This document shows positions 36,308 through 47,029 of a stretch of 64,000 bases of DNA, piece by piece (within the stretch, counting starts at the first letter, position 1; the number at the start of each line of letters is the position of its first letter). A program made the position numbers and the translations under genes. Location of the stretch: assembly GCA_963402885.1 (NCBI GenBank), contig OY727100.1, positions 11,253,395 through 11,317,394 on the forward strand, given 5' to 3'. The stretch comes from Antedon bifida. Taxonomy: Eukaryota; Echinodermata; Crinoidea; Comatulida; Antedonidae. A model generated the notes under the pieces. That model searched no databases. It was not told the origin of the DNA and saw only the letters and a program-made list of their open reading frames with translations.

Positions 36308-36617
36308 TTTTTTATTATTATTTTTTTATTTCTTTTTTTTTTGTGGACCTTAATCTTTGACCCTTACCCTTCAAAATTTAACCACAATTATATGATAGTC
36401 ATTGATCATTGTGGCTAAGTTTGGTGCGAATCGGATAAAAACTGTGGTCTCCAGGCAGTAAAATAGTTTTTTGCTAGTTGTGACCTTGACCTATGACCTT
36501 TTCCCCTCAAATTCGAACTCGTCCAAGCTTTTGAGGCATAGATCATTGTGGCCAAATTTGGTGAGAATCAGATAAAATCTGTGGCCTCCAGGCTGTTCAC
36601 AGACACACACACAAACC

Positions 36618-38512
36618 AAAGCGGCAGTATTAGCATTATCTGAAACTTGGTTAGACAACAGTGTAACAGATGCTGAAGTAGAGATTCAAGGTTATACAAT
36701 CACAAGGAAAGACAGAAATCGAATTGGAGGAGGAGTGTGTATCAACATAAGAAATGATGTATCGTTCAATACAAAACCTGAAATGAATATTGACAGTCTA
36801 GAATCAATTTGGATTGATATATTGCTACCCAAGTCGAAACCTATTGCTGTTGGATGTTTTTATCGCCCTCCCACTTGTAAAGCATTTCTTGAAAACTTAG
36901 AGTCATCCTTCTTAAACTTAAGATCTGATTGTGAATTGTATCTTTTAGGTGATTTTAATATTAATTTTAATAGTCAAGATGAACCACTATTGAAAAGGTA
37001 TAAAGATGTATTAAGTTTATTTAATTGTTCTCAAATTATAGACATCCCTACTAGAATAACCGATACTACAGCTACTACTCTTGATCATATAATTACCAAT
37101 TCAAAAGAAAAAATATTACAATATGGTACTTTAAATGTTGGTCTAAGTGATCACTTGATCACATATTGTACCCGTAAAATATGGAGATGTCAAATTAACA
37201 GACATAATACAATACGTATTCGTAGCATGAGACATTACAATAAGGAGTCTTTGCTTAACAAACTTGCTAATGTTAATTGAGAGTCAACTTTATCATGTAA
37301 CGAAGTAAATGAGGCTTGGTTTAGGTTTAAAACTGTATTTTTAGGTGTCATTGACGAAATAGCTCCTGTGAAAGAAGTTAGAATTAAATGTAGAACTGAA
37401 CCTTGGATGAATGATAATATCCTTCTGGATATTCGTCAAAGAGACAAACACCTATTTTTATTTAAGAAATACCATTGTAAAGACATGTGCTCTAAATATT
37501 GTAAATTAAGAAATGAGATACAAAGAGATGTTAAGAAAGCTAAGTCAGAATATTTCAAAACTAAGATTGAGGAAAACAAGGGTAATCTAAAAAAACTTTG
37601 GCAAACCCTAAAATCTACAGGTTTTAGTCAACAAAGTAAATCTCAAAATACAATTGTACTTAATAATAATGGTCATCCATGCACTGAACCATTTTCTGTA
37701 GCTAATCTCTTCAACACATTTTTCACTAATGTTGCTTCTTTGTTAACTGATAAATTACCAAATTGTAATAATATATTTTTTGTTAATACTACACCCTTCA
37801 AACAATACTATAAGAACAAAGGGATAAAGAAGAACAGTTTCGTTTTACAAACTATATCTAATGATTTTGTACTTGACCAACTAAATTCTTTAAATCCTAG
37901 CAAAAGTACAGGACTTGATAACATTCCTTCTAGATTTCTTAAGGATGGAGCTAATATTATTGTTCAGACAATAACACATATTGTTAATTTATCATTATCT
38001 CTAAAGGTTTTTCCTAATGATATGAAATTTGCTAAGGTCACACCATTATTTAAAAAGAACAATAGGCAGGAAGTTAGTAATTATAGACCTATTAGCATCT
38101 TACCAGTAATATCTAAGATAATCGAAAAAGCTGTTTTTGTACAATTACATAACTATCTCAATGAAAACAATGTAATTAATGATTTTCAATCAGGTTTTAG
38201 AGGAAATTATTCTACTGATACTGCTTTATTTAAATTAACCGATCATATAAGATCTGAAATATCTAAAGGTAACTTTACAGGTTTGGTGGTCCTTGACATA
38301 CAAAATGCTTTTGATACAGTCAACCATCAGATATTATTGCAAAAACTGGTTCATATGGGCATTGATAAAGATTCTTTATTATGGTTTGAATCATATTTGA
38401 AAGATCGCAAACAAATTACATCAGTACATGGCGTTCAGTCCCAACCATGTACTATATCTAGCGGAGTTCCGCAAGGTAGCATTTTAGGACCTCTTTTGTT
38501 CATATGCTACAT
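36618..38512 (+). pseudogene. LINE endonuclease and reverse transcriptase, first part
   Basis: An endonuclease end (GCFYRPP, LLGDFNIN, LDHIITN, LSDHLITY) is followed in the same frame, after one TGA near 37278, by the reverse transcriptase: KSTGLDNIPSRFLK, FKKNNRQEVSNYRPISILPV, DIQNAFDTVNH, GVPQGSILGPLLF. Such a protein nicks DNA and copies the LINE RNA at the nick. The frame stops at the inserted element, so no working enzyme can be made from this copy. The clade (CR1, L2 or Daphne type) is judged from these motifs and the tail only. Confidence 0.85.
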
Positions 38513-39182
38513 TAGACTAGGCTATGAATGAGGTAGGTGCCACCCGGAGAGGTAGAAATTCTCATATGACTTTTCTAGACCAGTTTTTTCTGGGGAATCC
38601 AAATATATTGGGTAAACGGGCTGTAACCTGAGAACTTTCGCGTGAGGGCGCTTTTTTCAAAATGGCTGCCAGTTACAGTAGACTATAATATCTTGGCAAC
38701 CACTGGTCATAGAGAGTTGATTTTGGTGTCAAATTGTTCGGAATGTACATGTTCCTATTTGATGTAATAGAACATTTTGTCCGAAAATGGCCGGAAATAC
38801 CTATATTGACCTTTGACCCAATATCTAACAGATATCATATCTCCGTAACTACTCGACACAGAAAGTTGTAATTGGTGTCAAACTCTCCAGAATTTAGATG
38901 TTTATATTCAAACTAATAGAACATTATCTGTAAAAATGACCGGAAATAACGTTACTGACCTTTGACCCAAAATGCAAGACATTTCTCCTATCTGATCACG
39001 TTAATCTTGTCAATTAATTCATTTTGTGCCAATTGGAGGTTGACATTCTCATATTATTTTCTGGACCAATTTTTCATGTGCAATCCGAATATATGAGATA
39101 AATAAGCCATAACAAGGCCAAGAATTTAATTATTTTACTACATACATACTTCCCTTTAGTGTTTCAGTCTGTATGTCGTGTA
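38513..39182. repeat. Left noncoding terminal arm of the palindromic transposon
   Basis: It mirrors 41613-42283. Each arm holds about three diverged copies of a module with CAAATTGTTC / GTACATGTTC, CCGGAAAT and the motif TGACCTTTGACCC (seen near 38808 and 38958; GGGTCAAAGGTCA on the other strand). Confidence 0.8.
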
Positions 39183-40240
39183 TTAATCTTCAAGATTGCT
39201 CACATTACTGCAATCTGAAAAGTCTTCATATTCATTATGTGTAAACAGTTCCTGGACATCCATGGGCATCACTGTCTCAATCCATTTAGGCTCCATTTGT
39301 TCGTTCCATCCATTGTGTGTACTGTTGTTGACAAAATCATTGACGTCTGCTGATTGCCATTCTTTAGTAATGAAGTTTGCTCTAAGTATATGAAACTCAA
39401 GGGTCTGCTGACATGGTGGCATGCGCAGTAATGATATATCTGTAATCTTGTTGTGTCTGGAAAACTTTCTGTTGAAGATATCATATCTTGCTTGATTTAC
39501 ACTTTTCCCCTTCACTCCATACAATAGTGAAACATACTCTTCAAGTTCCTCATACAACTCTTTTGATGGAACATCTGACACTCCAAGGTTGCAGAATGTG
39601 TCAACAAATTTTGATTCCAGAAGCTTCCAGCAGTTACGTTTTCCTTTCCGAAAGAAAGCGGAGTTATAATCGTTACCTGTGAAAGCATGGAATCCAATAA
39701 GGGATGATTTCTGCGCTTTTGTTAAATCAATGTCACTCAATTTCAGTACCTTTCGGTATTTCCCAGTGTTTGTATCAATAATTACCCTCTGCCCATCATC
39801 TATGAAATGAGATAGTGCAATGACTGGAATATCAATGTCTCCAGAATGGGAACGAATTATTGCTACGCCTTGATTGTTATTTGTTAAAGCATGTAAAGGG
39901 ATGCTGTTGAAAACCTTTGCTACAAGTCAACATAGGCAATGACAGTAGCCTTTGCTGGCATTGCTCGACCAGGATCCATAACATCTGTTGAACTTTCGAT
40001 GAGAATTTCCATTAGGACACTTTTCTGAGTTGTTCGTCTTGTCCCATCTGCATTAGCCAGGCTTAGCGGGACAGGGGTAAGTGGATACTCAAAGGCTTTC
40101 TTAAAGTCAATTATTCTACCATGCTTTGTTGAGGTGGCAAGAAGCTTTCCTAAAACATCCCGATTAGCTTATATTACTTTTACTTTCCCATTTGCCTTGA
40201 TTTCGAGTTTCTTCCCACTATTCGAAAATAAAGTGAGATG
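39183..40240 (-). pseudogene. Transposon nuclease-like protein, left copy
   Basis: The minus strand encodes, from the centre outward, FEYPLTPVPLSLANADGT and MDPGRAMPAKATVIAYV (about 40150-39915), then after an internal deletion IIRSHSGDIDI, FHAFTGNDYNSAFFRKGK and an acidic end (DCSNVSNLED, stop at 39183). Compared with the right copy, two blocks are missing near 39890-39925, including everything between the AYV region and the EADTK motif except about 20 bases. It includes more of the amino-terminal part than the right copy. It is a degraded transposon gene. Confidence 0.65.
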
Positions 40241-40245
40241 ATGTT

Positions 40246-41612
40246 ATGGATCCTGGTCGAGCACTGCCAGCAAAGGCTACTGTCATTGCCTATGTTGTTG
40301 ACTTGATGGCATTAATCAGAACATTTACATCTTACCCTGATACGTACGAGGATCTTGCAGCAAAAGTTTTCAACAGCATCCCTAAAGGATACAAGCGTGT
40401 TGATATTGTTACCGATGCATACTTGCCAAAAAGCATTAAGTATATTGAGAGAAACAGACACGGTATTGCACCAAAAGTAATTGTAAGCTCAACAATATCA
40501 AAGTTGCCCATTGATTTCAACAATTTCCTTGCCAACGGCGAGAACAAGACCAGATTGATTGAGCTTATTCGCTGTGTACTAGTGTCAAAGAAAGAAAGCA
40601 TTCTAACAGATATGAGGAGTGATGTTATCTACTTTTCATCGTACAAAGAATGCATCTACGTTACTAACTGAGATGTTGTATTGGTTCCGGAGCTTAATAG
40701 TAGCCAGGAAGAAGCCGACACGAAAGTCATCCTGCATGCAAAGCATGCTTTAACAAATAATATTCAAGGCGTAGCAATAATTCGTTCCCATTCTGGAGAC
40801 ATTGATATTCAAGTCATTGAACTATCTCATTTCATAGATGATGGGCAGAGGGTAATTATTGATACAAACACTGGGAAATACCGAAAGGTACTGAAATTGA
40901 GTGACATTGATTTAACAAAAGCGCAGAAATCATCCCTTATTGGATTCCATGCTTTCACAGGTAACGATTATAACTCCGCTTTCTTTCGGAAAGGAAAACG
41001 TACCTGCTGGAAGCTTCTGGAATCAAAAGAAAAATTTGTTGACACATTCTGCAACCTTGGAGTGTCAGATGTTCCATCAAAAGAGTAAGTAAGTAATATT
41101 TATTGCTTTCCAAATACAGTACAAATTTATAAAACAGTATAATGTAAATGAAATAAAAAGAGAAACATTAAATATAAAAATACAAGACTATAAAACAAGA
41201 AAAAAGCATGGAAAGCAGGGGATGGCCCTTTAAGCCCAGAGGCTTGTTTCCAAAGGGGTCCCCAGAGTTGTATGAGGAACTTGAAGAGTATGTTTCACTA
41301 TTGTATGGAGTGAAGGGGAAAAGTGTAAATCAAGCAAGATATGCTATCTTCAACAGAAAGTTTTCCAGACACAACAAGATTACAGATATATCATTACTGC
41401 CACCATGTCAGCAGACCCTTGAGTTTCATATACTTAGAGCAAACTTCATTACTAAAGAATGGCAATCAGCAGACGTCAATGATTTTGTCAACAACAGTAC
41501 ACACAATGGATGGAACAAACAAATGGAGCCTAAATGGATTGAGACAGTGATGCCCACGGATGTCCAGGAAAACTTTTCAGAGTGCAGTGATGTGAGCGAT
41601 CTTGAAGATTAA
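40246..41612 (+). pseudogene. Transposon nuclease-like protein, right copy
   Basis: The frame runs MDPGRALPAKATVIAYVVD to IYVTN, meets one TGA at 40669, and continues in the same frame with VPELNSSQEEADTKVILHAK, IIRSHSGDIDI and FHAFTGNDYNSAFFRKGK. An insertion at 41088-41265 interrupts it, after which YEELEEYVSLLYGVKGKSVN runs to LED at 41612. Acidic residues in EADTK, SGDIDI and TGND fit a metal-dependent PIN/XPG-type nuclease, by analogy. The left copy carries a few residues this one lacks near the end (HNEYED). Confidence 0.65.
41089..41265 (-). mobile_element. Short LINE/SINE tail inserted in the right arm
   Basis: The left arm reads straight through this point; the right arm has about 175 extra bases bordered by AGAG on both sides. 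On the minus strand it begins GGGGACCCCTTTGGAAACAA, forms the hairpin seen in the other LINE tails, and ends AATAAATATTACTTACTTA. It is therefore a 5'-truncated insertion with a TTAC tail. Confidence 0.75.
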
Positions 41613-42283
41613 TACACGACATACAGACTGAAACACTAAAGGGAAGCATGTATGTAGTAAAAGAATTAAATTCTTGGCCTTGTTATGGCTTATTTATCTC
41701 ATATATTCAGATTGCACATGAAAAACTGGTCCAGAAAATAATATGAGAATGTCAACCTCCAATTGGCACAAAATGAATTAATTGACAGGATTAACGTGAT
41801 CAGATAGGAGAAATGTCTTTTCATTTTGGGTCAAAGGTCAGTAACGTTATTTCCGGTTATTTTTACAGATAATGTTCTATTAGTTTGAATATAAACATCT
41901 ATATTCTGGAGAGTTTGACACCAATTACAACTTTCTGTGTCGAGTAGTTACGGAGATATGATATCTGTTAGATATTGGGTCAAAGGTCAATATAGGTATT
42001 TCCGGCCATTTTCGGACAAAATGTTCTATTAAATCAAATAGGAACATGTACATTCCGAACAATTTGACACAAAAATCAACTCTCTATGACCAGTGGTTGC
42101 CAAGATATCATAGCCTACTGTAACTGGCAGCCATTTTGAAAAAAGCGCCCTCACGCGAAAGTTCTCAGGTTACAGCCCGTTTACCCAATATATTTGGATT
42201 CCCCAGAAAAAACTGGTCTAGAAAAGTCATATGAGAATTTCTACCTCTCCGGGTGGCACCTACCTCATTCATAGCCTAGTCTA
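41613..42283. repeat. Right noncoding terminal arm of the palindromic transposon
   Basis: Reverse complement of 38513-39182 with few differences. GGGTCAAAGGTCA occurs at 41828-41840 and 41977-41989. Confidence 0.8.
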
Positions 42284-42286
42284 CAT

Positions 42287-43396
42287 GAATGACATCCCGA
42301 TTAGTGTAAATTACACTATTATGTTATATGCTGATGATACAATATTGTTGTCTTCTGGTAATGATATTAGACAAATAGCTAATGATTTAAGTTCAAACCT
42401 GGAATCATGTAACAACTGGCTTATAAACAACAAACTATCATTACATCCTGATAAAACTGAATCAATATTGTTTGGTACTAAAAGAAAACTTAAGAATGTT
42501 CATGATTTTGCTGTTATGTTTAAAAATAAGTTGATATGTAAGAGGATATGATCTCATATCTTGGTTGATGAAGACCTGTCTGGAGAATCTATGGTTCTTA
42601 AAATTTTGTATAGACATTCTGCATGTCTAAATTTCTTTCTCGTAAAATTCTATGTTCGGCACTGATTACTTGTCACTTTGACTATGCATGTTGCTCCTGG
42701 TTTTCAGGTGTTTCTAAAAAACTTAAACAAAGTCAAAACTCCAAACCAGTCAAAATAAAGTTGCTAGGTTTATATTACATAAAATAATCGTGCATATATT
42801 GGTAAAGACGAACTGAACCAAATCGGTCAATTATGTCTAGAGGATAGAATTTGCCAACTCAAACTTAATCATGTTCATACGATTTTTTATCGAAAATTAG
42901 TACCTTATTTAACTGAAAAGTTTCAAAGAGTTTCATCTAACCACCATTATATGACTAGAAGTAGTGTCAATGGTTTTTCAGTTCCTAAATCTGATAGTCA
43001 AATATCTAAAACGTTTTATTATACAGGCATAAAGGCATGGAATAACCTACCTCATTCCATTCAACAAATAGAAAACAAATTTAATTTTAAGAAAAATGTT
43101 AAATCACATTTCTGTTCTACCAAATAACTATATAAGTCAATCATAGTCTTTAATTTAACTTGTTTTTTATATTATTGTTTTTGTTATATTTACGTGTTTA
43201 ATGCAATACTTTGTAATGTTTATATTTTTTATTTTAGATTGTAAAAGGATCCCAATGGAAATAAGCTGATAAGCTTTTTGGGCTATCCTGGAAAATCTTT
43301 TATAAATGTATTATTTGTAATGTCCGTAATTTATGTTATCACTTTGTATGTATTTTTTATGATGATTTTCCAAATAAATTCAAATTCAAATCAAAT
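42287..43396 (+). pseudogene. LINE reverse transcriptase end and 3' tail
   Basis: The frame resumes as MNDIPISVNYTIMLYADDTI with the catalytic YADD, then NLESCNNWLINNKLSLHPDK, and breaks down after about 42540. Scattered matches to the usual C-terminal part follow in shifted frames (GVSKKLK, NNLPHSIQ). The tail has GGATCCCAATGGAAATAAGC with its pairing partner and (TCAAAT)-like units directly against the target duplication. Confidence 0.8.
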
Positions 43397-43463
43397 CACA
43401 CACACAAACCCACGCACACATACAGGGGTGAAAACATAACCTCCTTGGCGGAGGTAACAATAA

Positions 43464-44136
43464 GAATTAAGCTGACACAATATTCGCGGCCATACCCAGC
43501 AGCAGTTAATACGTATTGTATTTTGTCAACCATTACATTTAATTGTCTAACAATAACAAATAAAAATGTTCTTACCAATGAAGGAAATCAGGAAACTTCT
43601 ATTAGGCATCAAAGATAGAAAAATAAGTACGTACGAGATGCAGAACGTAATGTGGTACATTTATCTATCTGACGCAAATATACTGATGTTAATTGCTTCA
43701 TCGTGATTATAGACCAATTAATTCCTTTCGTGTATCATAATATTATTGCTTTGGATTAAAGAAATGTATTTTTCTTTTCTTTTCACCCATATACAAAGAA
43801 TTTGATTTGTTCTACGTATTACCAAGGAAGAGTAATTTAGAAAGTAATCGAAATTCGAATTTAAAGTAAGCAAGTAATATAGATTTCGTGTACGTACTAA
43901 CTATTTTCTCCTCACATCACAAAACAGATATAATTATTTTGTTATTGTATGTAGTCTCAACTACTTAATTAACGTTTACAAAATTATATATAAACCCATT
44001 TTGGAGAAGCAGAATGATTAGTTGTATATAAGTAATTATAAATATAAAGTAAGTACGCAAATCGAGAACTTCACATTATATAAAGTATATATCAATTCCG
44101 ATTCGTGTATCATAATATTGATTTTCCCCTGAAGCT
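43464..44136. other. AT-rich stretch, tandemly repeated with 44100-44600
   Basis: No gene is supported. TTCGTGTATCATAATATT occurs at about 43728 and 44103, and GAAATGTATTT follows in both. The second copy is split by a small MITE. Confidence 0.5.
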
Positions 44137-44329
44137 GGTTCCCACTAGCGAGGAAACGTAATGCAACATACGCATCGTAAGAAAATGCCCTTTCAAGCGT
44201 TTGCTCCCGCCTGCGTGAAAGAAAACATGCGATGTTTGCAGCACTGTTGCGTCGTCGGTTCCCACTTGTGATTACGCAATACAGCACTTTGCATCAATAC
44301 ATCGCTGCGTTGCGTTTTAGTGGGAACCA
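44137..44329. mobile_element. 193-bp MITE
   Basis: Inverted ends TGGTTCCCACTA bracket a GC-richer stretch with several TGCG/CGCA motifs. A third internal copy of GGTTCCCACTT lies near 44259. It is inserted in the second of two tandem duplicates. No target duplication is clear. Confidence 0.6.
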
Positions 44330-45940
44330 CGAATAGACTAGGTTTAAGAAATGTATTTCTGTTTTATTACTTTCTCTAATATTTTGATTTGATTTGTGTA
44401 AGTAATAATCATTTTCTCCTCAAATAAATATAAACATTATTATGATTATTTTGTTTTGTATATACAGTAGTTTGCCATTACTTATTACTAACGGTTTTAT
44501 TTGATATTCGTTTACGTAATTATATATGAAACATGTTTTTGAAAAGCAGAATAATAATAGGTTGCACGAATAGCTACTATTGTAGGTCAGAATCAGAATG
44601 AAGATTTACACGAATCATAATAAGAAGATTAAAATGGTTTTAACAAGTTAAATAAAGTGTCAAAATCATTGTGAAAAAGGGCAGACTTTCCAGCTAACAA
44701 TTTTATGTTAATAAAACGTTATAAAACCGTAATGGTTTGGTTTTGGAAACGTTTTGATTAAACGTTTTCAAAACGTGAATTTGTGTAGTTTTGCGAACGT
44801 TGAAATAACGTAATATTTCTTCATGAAATAACGTTAAAATACTATATTTTTAACGTATTTTTTTTGTTTGAAATCGCCAGTTTTTTGACGCTGAAATTAC
44901 TGTGTATTCGAGAACCATTTGTGGACACGATATAATATAGAACATTATAGAGGGCACTATATAAGCATGCAGAGAGATTAAATAATTTGCGTTTGGTCTA
45001 GTGGTAAAGGCTTTAACCTATTACATGGTTCGAGGTCTTTCAAGAAAATTTGTTTTCAATAGTTGAAAGATTATTTAGAGGGTTAGGTTCAGTATATTTA
45101 GGAAGTAGATCAGCTATCTTGCAATTCTTTATAATAGAAAATAATTAAGGTAATGAATTATTCATGATTTCTGGCTTAATTGGATAGGAAAACAAATAAT
45201 GCTGCCCGGCATACAGTAGTCGTTGCTATGAACTAAAAGCGGTAATCCTCGTTATATAGCAAATACCACTCCTGGAATCTACGGTTCAACAAACTCGATC
45301 CTCTACCGCCGTTAAAGCATGGTTGAAGTAACTCCGGATGGCTTGTTGGTTAGTTGAGGAGGTAGCTTCCGGAGAGGCACCGGTGCTAATTAGGAACAAA
45401 ATAATATCTACAGAAGCCACACTGAAACAGATTATTTTAGTTATTCAAGATTTTTTATTTGGAAAAAGTTTACCAGTGATATTGTAAATGGTTTAACATT
45501 TCATGAGAAATAATACATTTTCAAAAGATACAACAGATTGAGATTATGATATCATTGCCTTTACAATTTGTTGTTGTTAAAAATTACTATTTTCTTAATT
45601 TTTTTTTTTACAAATTGAAATATACACATATACAATATAAACAAAACAATGTTTATCATTCTAATAATAAATAATTAATTTATAACCTACTGTAAGATTT
45701 TTATATTAATGATACGTAATCTATTTAATAAGGATATATTAATGTAAAGTGAAAAAATGTGTAGACTTACGTTAATGTTTTTTTTTGTATTATAGTATAG
45801 TATATATTCTTATTTACATAAGAACCAAACAACAATTATAGGCCAATTTATTTTTGTTAGTTCAATGTGTACATTTTACAGTGTTTTATCTTACGTGTAA
45901 ACTGTTCCATTTTCATTTAGAGGTTTACATTTTTTTAAAA
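44330..45940. other. AT-rich intergenic stretch
   Basis: No gene is supported. At 44690-44860 AACGTT-type motifs recur many times. About 44870-44930 matches the flank segments at 6580, 26760 and 32970. About 45070-45230 matches 31110-31240. A tRNA-like pair of boxes lies at 44994-45037, but the spacing is too short for a tRNA. Confidence 0.5.
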
Positions 45941-46085
45941 AATCAATCAATCAATCAATCAATCAGATTTATAATACGCCAGTATCCATAATAATGTTCA
46001 AAGGCGCTTGACAAAGTTAAGCAGGAAATGCCTCTGTGTAAAAATGGGTTTTTAGTCGTGTTTTAAAAGTGTTGATGTTAAATAA
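45941..46085 (-). mobile_element. SINE 3' part (Deu/SINE3-like) with (GATT)n tail
   Basis: On the minus strand, AAACACGACTAAAAACCCAT is followed by AGAGGCATTTCC, AAGCGCCTTTGAACATT and a run of GATT units. This order resembles the conserved central and 3' regions of Deu/SINE3-type SINEs. The family name rests on memory of such elements. Confidence 0.5.
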
Positions 46086-46094
46086 TGTAAATAT

Positions 46095-46145
46095 TTACAT
46101 AGTTGGTTGTTGGTGGAGGTTGTTGGTGGAGGTTGTTGGTGGAGC
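46095..46145. repeat. 13-bp tandem repeat
   Basis: GTTGTTGGTGGAG is repeated three times in a row. Confidence 0.8.
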
Positions 46146-46249
46146 GAGTGACGCCGCTCCAGCTCCTCGGAAGAGTTCAGTTCTAATTTTACACAATTAA
46201 ACACAAAAGAAACACGCCCAATAAAAACAAAGATGAAGAAAACTGAATT

Positions 46250-46595
46250 CAAAAAGAAAACTGAATTTAAAATTGCGACTTTTAATGTAAGAAGACTTAG
46301 GAATAACAGTAAGCAAATTCAGCTAGCCCAGGTATAGAACAATACAAAGTGGACATAGTGTATGGAATGATATACACTACAAACAACATTAAAAACCGCA
46401 ACGGACCAATAGAAAAAAAGAAGATAGCATTAAACAGAAAACTTTCGAGAAACTTTACAGCGGAAATAAACAGAGCGGCTGAGGCGGAAAAGTCGGAGAA
46501 GACTATTCAGCGGAACGGCGTTAAGAAGAAATATGATCAATATATGTCTCGCTCATTCTATATTTTTTATATGAAGATGGCTTTGTACTAATCTG
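46250..46595 (+). mobile_element. RTE-like LINE fragment
   Basis: The plus strand reads FKIATFNVRRLRNNSKQIQL near 46266-46325, the usual start of an apurinic-type endonuclease of RTE-like LINEs. A later 80-codon frame (KNRNGPIEKKKIALNRK, AEINRAAEAEKSEKTIQ) looks like another part of such a protein joined after a large deletion. It is not functional. Confidence 0.5.
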
Positions 46596-47029
46596 GCATA
46601 GTTTGTTTTATTCATTTATTTATTTTCAGTCATATTCAAAAATGTGAAATCCACCACCACTAATAAACTGGATTTAAAATATTGAACATAAACAAATAGT
46701 ATCTAATATCATCTGAATCGTCGCAAGCTCCACAATCAAAAATTTGATTATTACGGAACTATGAGGCCTACTAGAAGGCCTAATTTTAAGAAATGGATTG
46801 TGCGACAGTGGCTGTGAATAATCCCTGCTTGTTGTACAAGATGTACAAGGTTCTTTAAAGTAGACATGAGCATTTTTTGTACACTGGACGAAAAGACTTG
46901 TTCTACCACCAGAACCATGGAGCGAATGAGGCTCGAACCCTTCCGATAATATGGCTACGTTTAACGGTTTCATTTTCTTAACCGTTCTGTCACTCACAGG
47001 GCCGTTACAAAATGTATTGAATTCTACTG
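46596..47029. other. 3' flank of copy E
   Basis: A 107-codon minus-strand frame here shows no domain. Its segment around 46850-46960 recurs, diverged, at about 48970-49050, inside intron 1 of copy E, so it is repeat-derived. Confidence 0.5.

Larger units (their letters stand above)
38513..42283. mobile_element. Palindromic DNA transposon, Academ-like (tentative), 3-bp target duplication
   Basis: The ends are perfect inverted copies starting TAGACTAGGCTATGAATGAG, flanked by CAT on both sides (38510-38512, 42284-42286). Removing it joins the LINE frame at FICY/MNDIP. The two arms are inverted copies of each other for nearly their whole length, about 1.7 and 2.0 kb, meeting near 40240. Each arm encodes the same protein reading outward. 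The protein has EADTKVILHAKHA, IRSHSGDIDI and FHAFTGNDYNSAFFRKGK, motifs I associate with a transposon-borne PIN/XPG-type nuclease family. A 3-bp duplication and such a nuclease suggest Academ. That placement needs a search. Confidence 0.6.
36618..43396 (+). mobile_element. CR1/L2-like non-LTR retrotransposon, 5'-truncated and split
   Basis: The LINE is flanked by a perfect 14-bp target duplication, CACACACACAAACC (36604-36617 and 43397-43410). It starts inside the endonuclease (ALSETWLDN), so the 5' end is missing. It carries the reverse transcriptase and ends with a hairpin and (TCAAAT)-like units. A palindromic DNA transposon is inserted at 38513-42283 between the FICY and MNDIP parts of the polymerase. 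Without that insert the LINE is about 3.0 kb. Confidence 0.85.
36090..43463. mobile_element. Outer element of a transposon nest (SINE- or MITE-like)
   Basis: The left part (36090-36617) begins near GAGTACAAACCTCCGCC and the right part (43397-43463) ends CCTCCTTGGCGGAGGTAAC, so the ends carry a short inverted CCTCCGCC / GGCGGAGG. The left part has a tRNA-like block, T-rich runs and two GTGACCTTGACC / ATGACCTTTT type segments. A LINE is inserted in its CA-rich stretch. Without the insertion the element would be about 0.6 kb. I did not identify its family. Confidence 0.5.

Noticed and set aside
44988-45050. tRNA gene suggested by TGGTCTAGTGG and GGTTCGAGGTC
   Set aside because: Only about 22 bases separate the boxes and no cloverleaf forms; at best a decayed tRNA-like repeat.
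46674-46997. 107-codon minus-strand frame near copy E
   Set aside because: Its sequence recurs, diverged, inside intron 1 of copy E; it is repeat-derived and has no domain.
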